Assembly (NCBI GenBank): GCA_020631735.1
Contig: CM036223.1
Coordinates: forward strand, 54,736,456-54,800,455
Length of the DNA stretch: 64,000 nucleotides
Direction: 5' to 3'
DNA from: Saccharum officinarum
Lineage: Eukaryota; Streptophyta; Magnoliopsida; Poales; Poaceae
Every line of letters starts with the position of its first letter. Within the stretch, counting starts at the first letter, position 1. The notes below the pieces were generated by a model that worked only from the letters and a program-made list of their open reading frames with translations, was not told where the DNA came from and did not search any database. Positions 33,907 to 44,857 of this stretch are shown here, piece after piece. Made by a program: the position numbers and the translations under genes.

Positions 33907-36900
33907 GGCCGCCTCGCCATCGCCGCCTCCGCGCGTCCGACCAACGCTGGCTCCCGCATCCCCTGGCGCGAGAGGTCGGGGCGGGTTGTCGCAGTGGCAC
34001 GTCTACTGTGCGGCGGCCTCTCCTTGCATGTCAGGCCAAGGCTGCGGCTACGGGCTACGGCGTCGCTCCACGTACATCTGGGGCATTGCTCCTCGGCCAC
34101 TCGCAATGTCTTGGTTTCCAGAGAGGGTGCTCCCTTTGTGTACGGCCGAAGGTGGAAGAGAAGGCCTGGAGGTCGTCTACGTCCTCTGCCCAGCGTGCAC
34201 CAGTTCCATGGTTGCCACCGTCGTCGGAGAAAAGGTAGCCTACCTCTTCCCTCCCTTTGTTTCCACACCCGTATTTTCGCCTTCACCATTCTCGGCATAA
34301 ATTTGCCCTCCTTTTGTAGCTCTCTTTGCAGTTCACGCCCAGTATATATACAACAAAAGATCCAATAGTAATGTCTGATCTGATTCTCAGGTTCCACTGT
34401 TGTTGGTCTGTTACAAAAACTGCTGCAATGAAAGGTTTGGTTCATTTTTGTTCTTCTTTCTAGCCTTAGTTTCTCTGAGATCTGAATATCTGATTATGCT
34501 TCCAAATTACAATTTGTTAAGCTCATCGGTCAAGGAAAAATAAAATCTTACCTTGCCTAATCTAGCTGACAGCACATGCAAACAGAATATTGGAAACAAG
34601 GTTAATTTTTCAGAAACAGTTCGTTTAGCAACGTATCTAAATGCACCGGACTCCCTCAGAGCTACTTTTCTAGCAGACATGTTCCACTACTATCATCTAT
34701 GACTTCCCATTTTTTTATGTTCAGTTTCAGTTCTTGTGGATCTCCATAGAGTTTATCAGTGAACTTCCTGTTTCAGCCTGCAATAGGTCAGGAATCCTTT
34801 TTCCCTATGATCCAAAGGTTGTTTCAGTTTTGGTCAGTGTGCTTAGGTAAATCCTTCAGAGATACCATTGATTGGCCTAAGTATGTTTGAATTTCGAATA
34901 TAGGGAAGCATACTAATAGAAAGCTAGAAACTATGTGCCAAACTCTTCTAATAAAAGGATTACTTCCAGGTATTAGTAGGTGTTCATGTGTCTGCTTTTT
35001 TTCTTCAATATGATTTTGCTCATATAGGAGGTTGCATACAAGCTACGAAGTTTCCTATCAAATAGTGATGCTAGCAGGTAATTAGCATTTCTTCTTTATT
35101 GCTGACAGGTAATTAGCATCACTTATTTTTTTGCTGGCAGCTTCTCCATTGCTGCTATGAGCATGTGAGCATCTTCTTTTGATGTAGCCTTCTTCTCTAT
35201 TGCAGGTAAGAATGGAAGAAAAGCCTCACAAGTCCCAAACAGTGATGCTGCCTCACTGCTTGAATTGCATTGACAAACCGTCAGTTAGTTGGTTATAGTC
35301 TCCATCTCACTAATTTATAGGATGAAAAATATATTATGATCTCTGATCTAATTGTTAATTCCTTATGACCATTTGAAGGATACAAAGCTTTTCTCGCCCG
35401 CTATCCTTTGCCAAATCAAGATCTCTGGATTGTTAACCATGGTCAGTCGTAATAGTGTTCCTTTTTCTGAGATAATTTGTTTGTTATGCTAAGATCCTGT
35501 CACAACTGACACAGCTGCTGACCAGCCCATGCTCCCACAGCTCACATCACTACCTCGCCTGTAATTGGGACTCCCATATCTGGTCAGTACACCAAGTACA
35601 TCTCTTTCTTTCAGTCACCAATCAATATGCTTCTTGAACCTAACAAATGCAAGGATTGGTAATTAGCAGATTGCATGTAATTTCATATAATTCTTCCGTT
35701 CGTCAGCTTGAATCGTGCATGATCTAGCTAGCTGACTAATTTGGCCAATACAGATAGATTTCACACTGCTCATGCTGATTCAAGGTTGCACAAAACTGAA
35801 CCCTGTACAAAATTCATCATCCAACCTTTTGGTTTCACTGGTCTTGGAACTTGCAGGGGTGCAGTCAAGCGGGGATCATGTCTATAGTGTCGACACAGAT
35901 ATTAGCTTCAAATAGTGTCTACTAAGACCACAAGAAGCAGGTGAGAGGCAGCTATGAATTTTCTTGCAGCATCAAGTGGAATATTTTGCACCTGAATATA
36001 TATGACAAACCATGGCCAATTCTCTTTGCTTTACCAGATTAAGAACTTAGCCAAGGAGTTATTGAGTCTATTGCAACAGCACGCAGCAGAGCACTGCATT
36101 TCCGCAGGCCAGCTTCAGGTATAGAGGGACAAAGCCCATGCTGAGGGGTGATGCGAGGTCAATTTTTGCTGTAGCAATACCCACGTCAGCTAAAAAGAAA
36201 AGCTCATATAGCCCATGCTAAGGAGATGATGCGATGTCCTATTTTTCTACACCAACTAATACATTACAGTTGCTTTGCTTCATCATGTGGTTTTCTGGAA
36301 CTTGCCATACCAATATGTGCAGCTATCTTGCGTAGAAAAGCTTTACCTAATGCTTTCTAAGGTAGTTATTATGCATCTTATTGCCTCTGTGCACCTTGAT
36401 TGCCAATAGGTTGTAAAATCTGTTGATCAAGTATGTGCCAATTGCTAATCTTCTTCTTGATTATCAACCCACTTTGTAGTAACAGTGCATGCATTCAGAA
36501 AGGCTAACAAAGAATTTAGGGAGTAGGGCAAGCATGCATGGTTGTATAAGTGATTTAGCAATTTCCATTTCCTATTTCCATTTTCCGATGAAGAAAATGC
36601 AACGCATCTCCTAAATTCAAGTCTTAACTATTTGTTCATGCAGCACATCAAAAGTACTGTTTTCTCCAAAATATCCTGGAGAAGACTCCAACTTTGGAGG
36701 AACTATGGAAGAAAAACAGTCTCTTGAACTGTTCTTTCATGAACAAAGCTACCCATTTCAACTTAGTTTACCTTTATGTTGAGTTTGATCTTGGTGTGTT
36801 CATGTAGCTACATCATCTTCAACAGATCACCTATCTTGCCATCCCGTCCACAAATGCCATCATCCCCTATTATTAGTATGTGCTTTTTCCTATCTTCTAA

Positions 36901-37794
36901 TCCAACAGTCAAATATCTATTACTTATTCCCATTTATTATTAGAGCTACATTTGATCGTGAGTACTTTACAACACTGCAACTATTTTTTGGTTGGGTTGC
37001 CACTTTTTACCTAACATGCCTTATCACTTCTCATTTTGATTAGGTCCCTCTTATCATCTACGTCAGTAGGCTGCTAAAACACGCAAGTGCTGGAAGGCTG
37101 GAAGCCTACAGAGGGTATACAGTTCTTCAAAAGCACCTACTAGATGCTATAGCTTACATAGCTCTGCACCTTCACCTCGACAAACAGAAGAAAATGGCCT
37201 GGGTGCGTACAACAGAACTGGAACTGTGACACTGTGACATAGGTTGTGCCTACCATATGTATTTGTGCCACCCACTGACCCACAGCAGGATAGAGTGATC
37301 TATGGTTCTGCACCCTACCATTGTGCTAATCTTCTTTCCCTTTCTGTTACAGTTCAACACACTTAATCTGTGATTCTATGTTTTGTGATTGTGCTAATCA
37401 TACTTGAAGACCCTCTGTTCAAAAAGGTATTGAAAAATTTGACCAGCTTACGAGGATTCCACAAAATCAACTGACTATAACTAACAGTGTCATTGTATGC
37501 ATTTAGGGCTCTGACAATGGAGAAGGCAATGATATCAATCTTGAAAAAGCATTGTCCACGGTTTAAACTTAACAGTGCATGCATATTGCTACGATGGAGA
37601 TCATCTATATTGAATATAAACGTTCTGTTTTGCAGAATAAAAGAGGAGTATTTTACTGTATTGCTATGTCATGTCTCTGATGCTGTTTGTAATGTGAGGT
37701 CATATTTTAGTTTAATGTCATCTAATGGCAGTTCTACTACTGTTAACATGATTCATGTTACATACTATTCGTTGTTTCAATCCTTGCCAAGGCA

Positions 37795-37823
37795 GGCGCA
37801 GCGGAGCGCGCCCACCGCCCTAG
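37795..37823 (+). other. Helitron 3' terminus: hairpin plus CTAG
   Basis: GGCGC (37795-37799) and GCGCC (37808-37812) form a 5-bp stem around an 8-base loop, followed 7 bases later by CTAG (37820-37823) and the host T. This is the canonical Helitron end that stops rolling-circle transfer. Confidence 0.88.
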
Positions 37824-38279
37824 TAAGGTATCCGTCAGAGAACCAAAGGTGGACAGAAGGACCTGTTTTTGGCTGTTGTACAACACAAAGTTGCCAGTGT
37901 CCGTCATCGCAGCAGAGGCAGGCTGAGTAGAGGTGGCGAATATGAACTTCCCTTGGCTGCCAGCGTTAGCTGGAATCCATTGAAGACCACCATAAGTTAA
38001 CTGAACTGAGACACCAGAAACAGGGGGATCATCCCGGTTGGCAGTCCACACAATCCTTCTAGATTCACCGATGATAAGCCAGACTCCGATGGAGAAGCCC
38101 TCATCATCAGGATAGAAGCCAAAAGCAAAGCGCCCCGAAGGTGAGACCCAACTTTGCACACCGCCTGCATTGATTGTGGCCCCCAAAGGAATTTCAGTCT
38201 CGTTGGCCTGAGCAGCCATGGCAGGAATAGCTAGGTTGATGAACAGAATCAGAGATAGACAGAGAATATAAGTGGCCAT
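37824..38279 (-). pseudogene. G-type lectin receptor kinase, first part (signal peptide and B-lectin)
   Basis: The ATG at 38279 opens a signal peptide (MATYILCLSLILFINLAI...AMA, about 22 residues) and then a bulb-type lectin domain: PLGATINAG, WVSPSGRFAFGFYP, GVWLIIGESRRIVWTANRDDPP, MTDTGNFVLYNS and STFGSLTDTL. It ends between the Leu codons where the Helitron sits. 152 codons are uninterrupted. The start is supported by the signal peptide; an ATG-like codon further upstream has no such support. The two parts together give 381 readable residues, against roughly 800 for a full LecRK. Confidence 0.88.
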
Positions 38280-38694
38280 TGTTTTGGGGGGAGAGGTGTA
38301 TTGTTGCTTGGGCACTGCGAAATGAAGTGCCTGATTCTCAAAGAAGAAGCTGCAGGGCACTCAAGAGTGTCAGGCACATAAAAGGAAGTAGGTGGACCTG
38401 GTCCTGGTAAATTTAGTCAGCAAAAAAAAGGGAAAGCAAGAACAAATGTCCAATTTTCTGGAGCCTTATTAAATTTTACCATCAGCATCTGGCGTCTCGT
38501 CCACAACAGTGGGGTTGGGTGAGGACAACTCAATATGAAAGACAAGTAGGCTATTTGAATAGGGAATTCTCCTATGTCCACTGCAGTCGGGCCAATCTTA
38601 GTGATGAATAATCATAAAACAACGTTCTCAACAAATCATGTAAAAAAACTCTTACCTCGAGTGTGGAGTAGGTAACACAACTATCACCTTGTTC

Positions 38695-38803
38695 GTTTGA
38701 GCATATCAGCAGAATCAGCAGCCATCCAACAGTGTTTTTCTCTCACAATAAACCAGCGAACAGTACTTTCAGCCACAACAATCCAGCGAAACGAACAGGC
38801 TGT
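38695..38803. mobile_element. Short hAT-like MITE
   Basis: The ends CACCTTGTTCGTTT and the reverse complement of AAACGAACAGGCTG mirror each other. The interior has the familiar grass MITE words AACAGTGTTTTTCTCTCAC and AACAGTACTTTCAGCC. About 110 bp; exact edges uncertain by a few bases. Lies 416 bp upstream of the lectin receptor kinase start. Confidence 0.65.
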
Positions 38804-38840
38804 ATAACAAAAGCAAAACCATAATTAAGTCTAAAGGCTA

Positions 38841-39098
38841 CTCCCTTCATCCCAAATTATAAGGCATTCTAAGAATCTTGGAGAGTCAAAGGATCTCAAG
38901 TTTGACCAAATTTATATGATAAGATAATAATATTTATGACACCAATTAAGTATCATTAGATTCTTCATTAATTATATTTTCGTAGTATACTATTTGATGT
39001 TATAAATTTTTATAATTTTCTCTATAATTTTGGTCAAACTTAAGATGCTTTGACTTTCCAAGATTCTTGGAATGCCTTATAATTTGGAATGGAGGGAG
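38841..39098. mobile_element. Stowaway-type MITE
   Basis: 258 bp with inverted ends CTCCCTTCATCCCAAATTATAAGGC and the mirrored ...GCCTTATAATTTGGAATGGAGGGAG, flanked by TA on both sides (38839-38840 and 39099-39100). TA duplication and CTCCCT ends define Stowaway (Tc1/mariner-related). Confidence 0.92.
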
Positions 39099-39100
39099 TA

Positions 39101-40649
39101 AAACCAAGTCATGTGACTTTGTCATGTACAAGGAGGCTGCAGGCCAAACATGCTTGTTTACATAAAATAAAAGGCCCCAGTCAACCCACACATGGTTAAA
39201 AAAAAAAGAAATCTAGAAAAAGAGAAGTCATGTTAACGCACATGGATCAACGTAGATAGATGTTGCCTGATATTGGCGTGACCTATGCGCACAAGATATT
39301 GACCTGGAGGACGCCCCAGAAACAGAGTTAAGTGCTGCATAAGAAGAAAATAGCAAAAATGAAAAGGGCGTGATGTATACAATAATAATAGAAAAAAAAA
39401 ACTATGCTTGTAGCAAATACAGAGCTTAAATAAGTTGTTGGATAACTGGAGCAGTACCGGGTACCTTTCAAGTAAACATGGTATATACTACCATATAGAA
39501 ATGCTGGTATCTGAGTGATGTATTGCCGAGTTGATTTGTTCTGAACTTGGTATGAGGATGATTGGATGAAGGGAAAACAATTAACACCTTGGACGGTAAG
39601 ATGACATAAGTACGCAGCTGAGTAATACTAGTATTACGTGAAAGTAGGATGGATTCTGGATGTTTGCACCTGGCTGGAGTGGAATCTATCACGGGTGGGT
39701 GGACGAGGTCGATGCGCAGTGCTGCTGTCGACAGCTACGGTGTCGCTGTATCGTCCGAATCCAGTGACCTGCAATAGAAAGGGGCTGAAGAGACAGAAAC
39801 TAGGCAGTAACCGTGTTGGCCGCGCCTCCGTCCGCTCTAGCATTTTGCACGGTGGCGCGTGGTGACAGAAGGGAAAAGAGGTGAGGGGACACAGCACAGG
39901 GGGTTGGAGCAGGAGCAGTGTGGTGTCGAAGTGGGCGCGGAGGGAAAAGGAAGGCACGCGCCGGCTGAGGAACTGGGGAACGAACTCGCCGGCGGCCGGC
40001 GCCGCCGCCGAGTCCGCACCTTTGCCAGGGAGAGCGGTCTAAGGACGGACCTGCGGCCCACTACGTGGGAGGCATACGCGGGCTAGGCCCTGTGATGGGC
40101 CAATAGGGCAGGGAGCTTTCCAGTCCAATGGCCAGCTGCTCTTGAAGCAGGGGTTTTTTTTTTATTTTTTATGAAAGCTCTTGAAGCAGTTGAGCCAGCT
40201 TGTAGAGAGATGAGATGATGTGGAGCGGAAACTAGGCAGCTGTTTCTTCTTTTTGTTATTTTTTGTATTCGTATATAAATGAAAGCAAGTATGTAAGTAT
40301 GGATACAAGATTGAGTCGATTTTGACTGTACTCTTGTCGCTCATATATACATAAACAGAGAAAAAAGAAAGAAAAGAAAAGGGCCTCCTCTCCCTCTCCT
40401 CCATTATATATGTAGGTGGGTATTTTGACTTTCTTGTAGTAGTAGGAAACGTGCATACTCCACTAGCTAGAATAATTAATCATAGCACACATCCATATAA
40501 TAAGAATACGAGATGGAGTACGAGATAGTATATAGGCAGCTGGGTGGCACTGGCCCACTCGTTCTTATCAACGAAGAAAGTGTAATGAAATTACTGATTG
40601 TTGCAATTGCAGACGTGAACCATTTAGAAAGACTTACTGTAAGGTCTTA
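39101..40649. other. Intergenic stretch without a supported gene
   Basis: Mostly AT-rich with a GC-rich island at about 39930-40040. Short ORFs on both strands show no domain I recognise. The right end (40400-40640) is close downstream of the Ulp1-like gene and may include its 3' untranslated region. Confidence 0.5.
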
Positions 40650-43600
40650 TCATCGTCTCCCAACAAGATGATTGACCGCATATTTAACAAAAACATGTTC
40701 CTTGCTTGTCCACCTCAGTTTACTTAGCAACTTGGCACTCCCCGAGAATAACAAATCCTCTTCATCGAGCTCTTCGACCCCCTCATCTTTTTGATCTGGG
40801 GTTTTATTTAGTTGTGGAGTTTCTGATAACCCTCTGGCCTCATTTATCGGGGAGTTGTACAATACTACAGGCAGCTTAAACCTAAATTTATTAATGTCAT
40901 CCTGAAAACACGATAAAATGATTGTATATTAATATCAATCTCTACTAATTAATTCATCTTCTTATTACAGTTAGAAACTACTTCCAAAGAAATTACCTGT
41001 GTGACATGGTCTGATAAAGTATTTCCATTCCAATACTCCATAAAATTAAGCATCCATAATCCACAACTACATCTGTGCATAATTTTAAAAAGTGAGGTAT
41101 ATAGATCTATTTGGTGCTGAGACAATTACACATACACAAGATGGGAAGTTATATTACCCATCCTCTTGCATTTTGTTGGTGATAATATGTTGAGGTTTCC
41201 AAGAAGACACTTCAATACCATTTGGCCAGTTACTTGTGTCTAGTTGTGACTTCTCTACTATATGTTTTATTGGTATCTCCATACCTATTAGCTGTTAAAA
41301 CCAAGACAGCAAGGTTAACTATGAACATTTTAGTTAAATAATTTAAAGAAGTATGTGTACATAAATTAGAGGTTGTACCGTGTATCGAAGATGTTTGCAG
41401 CCTGTCATATCTTTGGCAAAAGAGTCTAATATTTGTATCTCACCTTTTTTAGCATTCACGACTACCAGGTACCAGTGAGACAGTGTAATATTGATTGGTA
41501 GGAAGACCTGCAGACATATAGATGTATTAAGTACATTATTTATGTTTTGATATTTGGATGACATAAAATATATCATAATACAAATATTATGGTCAGGCTT
41601 ACCATATCAGCTTTCAAATATTCATTTACCCTTGATTCAACAGTGTCTTGCCTATTATAGCTCATTTTTTCTGGTTCTTCCTCTCCGTGTGCTTTTAGAA
41701 CTTGAGACCACCATGAGTTTTCTAAATATACTTTTCCACCTTCTCTTTGATTGCCATGTTCTTCATGCCGCATTAACTGGATATATAGACTTATGATCTG
41801 CGAGTTATTAATTTTCCATTAAATTATTGATAATTATTTGACACGGATAATAGTAGTTAATGTAGAAGACGTGTTAAATATACTTACAGAACCATTGACA
41901 TGCTCACCCCCACTAAAAAGGCAATCCATATCTTGTCGCTCTCCATAGCAATCATCGATTTTGACAAGCACATGTTTTTCATCTTTTATTGTTCTCATGT
42001 ATTCTATTACCTCGGCGTCTTCGTTCGTAGACAAATAATCTGTCGAGGTTTTATGGTAAGTAATTCATATGTATATAAAAGCTGAGGACTATTAAATACA
42101 AGAAATATAAGAATTAAAAAAATTAAAAAAATCAATTTCCAAAATATGAACTATTAAATCCCAATTGTTGAGGACTCACCTTCTTTTAGAATTTGGGCGT
42201 CCTTTGTTTTCTTTGGTTTATTATATTGAGGCAACACCATCACCTCAGCATTGGCACACACCGGATGCAAGTCATTTGCTTGTCGTGGAGTCTGTACGCC
42301 ATCACCTTGGACTTGTTTTTTGGTTGCATCTTCTTCTACCATAATGATCTGCATATGCAATATGCAATATTAGTTTGAGATGGGGACACTCTGTATGCAA
42401 CAGTCCACACGAAAGTATTATGCACAGAGATTGAGTTGATTCAGAGATATTGGTGTACGTCATCCTCCTCTTTAGAACATTTTCGCTTCTTGTCCATCTC
42501 TGTTTCTTGATGCTCTACCATTTCAACAGCGTCATTATTTTGAATATGTACATCAATATTGCCCGGTTCTTGTAGGTGTGCATCTGCAAACATCTCTGTG
42601 TTAAGTACATTACAATACATACATCTAATTACTTGTTTTATTTGAAAAAAAATTGCAATGGGTGGATGTGCTAACCTGTGTCACTGGAAGTTAGCAGTGT
42701 AGCAGTAACACGTGGGCCTCTATGCTTTGGAACATAACTATCGTTTCTACGTAGCCAGTCCACGGGCTCATCAAGTTCTATTTTAGACAAAAATCCATCT
42801 TCCAAATCAGCATCTTGACATATATAAATGCATTGATGTTCATGATATATTAGGTGATGGACGATTAACATAGAGGATGGTTTATTTCTCACCTGAGGGC
42901 GCGGATGCCGATACTATTACTTCGGCACTGTCTTTAATGTTTATTTTTTGGTTAGAGGATTCCATCATTTGCTCGCTCTCTAGATTCTTATTAATTTCCC
43001 CTGTATACAGGTAAACAAAGCATAAATACATACATATATCCTAAATAGATAAATAAATAATAGACATATAATAAATAAATAAATAAATAAAAGCATAGAA
43101 ATAGTATAGATGTAGTAATCATAATTTTATTTACTAAAAGGAGTAATAAACATTGTTCAATCTCTACTACAAGGAGGAATTACAGAGGTCAAAAGAATAG
43201 ATGACTTCACCTGAGTCGTCTGGCAGGCTAGAATTCTCTTCTGGTACTGGTTTGTCAACTGAGGCACCATCACGTGTGGTCTCGTTTTCTTTGAAATGGA
43301 TGCACATATCATCATAAATAAATAAAATAGAAGATACAGATTTTTTGCAATTAAAAAAACAGGTAGATTACATGTACGTACCGTTATTGGGAATGGTTTC
43401 ACCTGATCCCTTAGAAAATGGTTCTGGAACCTTAGTTTCTTCTTCGGCTACTGGATTGTCAACTAAGACAATATCATGTGTCACTGTGTTTTCTTCTGAA
43501 TGCATCATGAAAAAGCCGTAACAAATATAGTTATAGAAGCACCGGGTCCAAGTATATAACCAAGTAGTTGATATGTCGCAAATTTAGATTGGTAGGTAGT

Positions 43601-43688
43601 ATGAGAACGAACCGTGTTGAGGACCGGATGCCTCTACTTCACGTGGATCCGATTCTTGTGACACGTATGCATGACCATCATCGTCCAT
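40650..43688 (-). CDS. Ulp1-like (C48) cysteine protease, 13 exons, intact, Helitron-associated
   Basis: Exons on the - strand: 43613-43688, 43382-43495, 43211-43288, 42893-43000, 42676-42813, 42459-42583, 42180-42348, 41888-42039, 41603-41797, 41379-41507, 41158-41291, 40997-41072, 40650-40901. All have GT-AG introns, all phases fit, and the total is 581 codons with no internal stop. The C-terminal half is a SUMO-protease (Ulp1/SENP, C48) domain: LPINITLSHWYLVVV (catalytic His), IQILDSF (Asp) and GCSCGLW (Cys). Such enzymes cleave ubiquitin-like SUMO from proteins; related domains ride on plant Helitron, MULE and CACTA elements. The N-terminal half is acidic. Exons 2 and 3 are diverged duplicates (NTVTHDIVLVDNPV against NETTRDGASVDKPV). 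Exon 5 (DWLRRNDSYVPKHRGPR) has a counterpart in the Helitron transposase at 49840-49960. The ATG is at 43686-43688. Exon calls are from splice signals only. Confidence 0.8.
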
Positions 43689-43787
43689 TCTGGAGTTGAT
43701 CTGGACGACAACATGTACAGTCATATGAGAAAAGTTACTTCTACAACAGCAGTTTGCCGCTAGTATTCAACGATCCGCTCGGAGGAT

Positions 43788-43880
43788 ATACATACCCGCG
43801 GCTGTTGCCGGCGGCAATCGTTGATGATCGGACCGACGTGCAACGACTCCCTCTCGTCGGCAACAGCCGCGGGTATGTAT
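43788..43880. repeat. 23-bp perfect inverted repeat with 47-bp loop
   Basis: 43788-43810 (ATACATACCCGCGGCTGTTGCCG) is the exact reverse complement of 43858-43880. It lies 100 bp upstream of the Ulp1-like start codon. The arms are GC-rich in AT-rich surroundings. It could be a Helitron-type hairpin, a cruciform regulatory site or a small fold-back element; nothing distinguishes these. Confidence 0.85.
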
Positions 43881-43982
43881 AACCAGTGATGGGATTTAAA
43901 ATTAAATATGATACACCATAAGCCGCAATGATGCCTTATGTTTTGAATCAGCAGATGTTAATCGTGGCTTTCCTTTTTGCAG

Positions 43983-44097
43983 CTATGGTTATTCAAAGGA
44001 AAGATTTGTATGGTCTCTCATATCTGCAGTTGGAATATTGTGCTTGGGTTCAGGTGCTACCATTGTGCATGGAGTTCAAAAATTATTGAGTTCTCAA
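43983..44097 (+). pseudogene. Captured exon of a metal tolerance (cation efflux) gene
   Basis: 115 bp between TTTTTGCAG and GTACGT read YGYSKERFVWSLISAVG followed by ILCLGSGATIVHGVQKLL, a transmembrane stretch of the cation diffusion facilitator family (MTP, closest in my memory to MTPC4/ZnT9-type). Both splice sites and the frame are preserved. It is opposite in strand to its neighbours and no other exon of the gene is nearby, so it is a copied fragment, as Helitrons often carry. Confidence 0.7.
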
Positions 44098-44099
44098 GT

Positions 44100-44857
44100 A
44101 CGTCACTGAAGTGTCATTTGAGTCATGAGAACTTTATGCACAAAGTTACATTCTATTATGTCTACGCCTGGAAGACATGACCGACACGGCACCCAATGGT
44201 CTCAGGTGAGGAACCTGAACTCGTCTAGTTGAATTTATGGTATGTTCATCACCACTGTGAATTTACCTAAGGTATGCTTGTCCCATGGATTGCGTCAATG
44301 AACCTTCCTGAAGCTATAATATTCAGACCAAACCTAGTATTATTTGGAATTAAAAAAACACTTCGATCCGAATGCATTATATTGGTTAATTCCCTGCAGA
44401 ATAGGCAATGCAATAATATTCAAAACCACAATCTCTTGTAGGTACTTGTTTTCGTCTTAAAAAAACAGCTAAGCCAATATCTTGATAGCATATATATATA
44501 CCTTGCATGTATGATCTGCTATAAGCAGAGGTCCATCATTTAAAGGGGGGACTAAAATAATACCCTTGTAGTTAACCATATGTATTTAAAGGGGGGACTA
44601 AAATAAAGTCGTATATATGGCATATTACAAAACTGAAATGATATTACAGATGTAGACATGGAGTCACGAAATAATTGATGAATGAAAAGGAATAACAAGG
44701 TCGTAATAAGGAATAACAAGGCCGCCATTGAGTCACCAATGTTGTGAAGGCATAAATCCTGGAAATAATGCAACGTCCCAAATGAGTTGAGGATTAAAAA
44801 ATAAAAATAGAAAGTACTACAATCAGAATGGCTTCGGTTTACACACCTGTGTTGTCA
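44100..44857. other. Non-coding stretch downstream of the Helitron helicase
   Basis: No supported gene. A 19-bp word TTTAAAGGGGGGACTAAAA is repeated at 44539 and 44585, 46 bp apart. Probably Helitron body or captured intron. Confidence 0.5.

Larger units (their letters stand above)
33500..37823 (+). mobile_element. Helitron inserted in the lectin receptor kinase, non-autonomous
   Basis: The flanks ...CCTGGTAA (33499) and TAAGGTATCC (37824) join to give GAT ACC TTA TTA CCA GGA CAG on the - strand, an unbroken DTLLPGQ in the kinase frame. Insertion between A and T with no target duplication is the Helitron rule. The right end has a GGCGC/GCGCC hairpin and CTAG. The left end begins TATGAAACTCC rather than the usual TC. 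The 4.3-kb body has no Rep or helicase. Its left part (33640-34240) is GC-rich and exon-like, followed by AAAAG|GTAGCC that could be a splice donor; the rest is AT-rich and intron-like. I could not identify the gene source. Confidence 0.85.

Noticed and set aside
33563..34445. Host protein gene on either strand in the Helitron's GC-rich part
   Set aside because: Overlapping open frames on both strands reflect composition and a 65-bp duplication; no domain recognised.
40084..40110. CTAG with nearby inverted GCCCT/AGGGC as the missing Helitron 3' end
   Set aside because: The neighbouring base is G rather than the required A, and the stem touches the CTAG without the usual spacing.
40463..40466. 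CTAG preceded by A as the Helitron 3' end
   Set aside because: Host base fits, but no stable hairpin lies next to it, so it is only mentioned as a possibility.
40937..40947. Helitron-like 5' start TCTCTACTAAT on the + strand (also 43161, TCTCTACTAC)
   Set aside because: Both are inside introns of the Ulp1-like gene, short, and have no matching 3' end; chance matches are likely.
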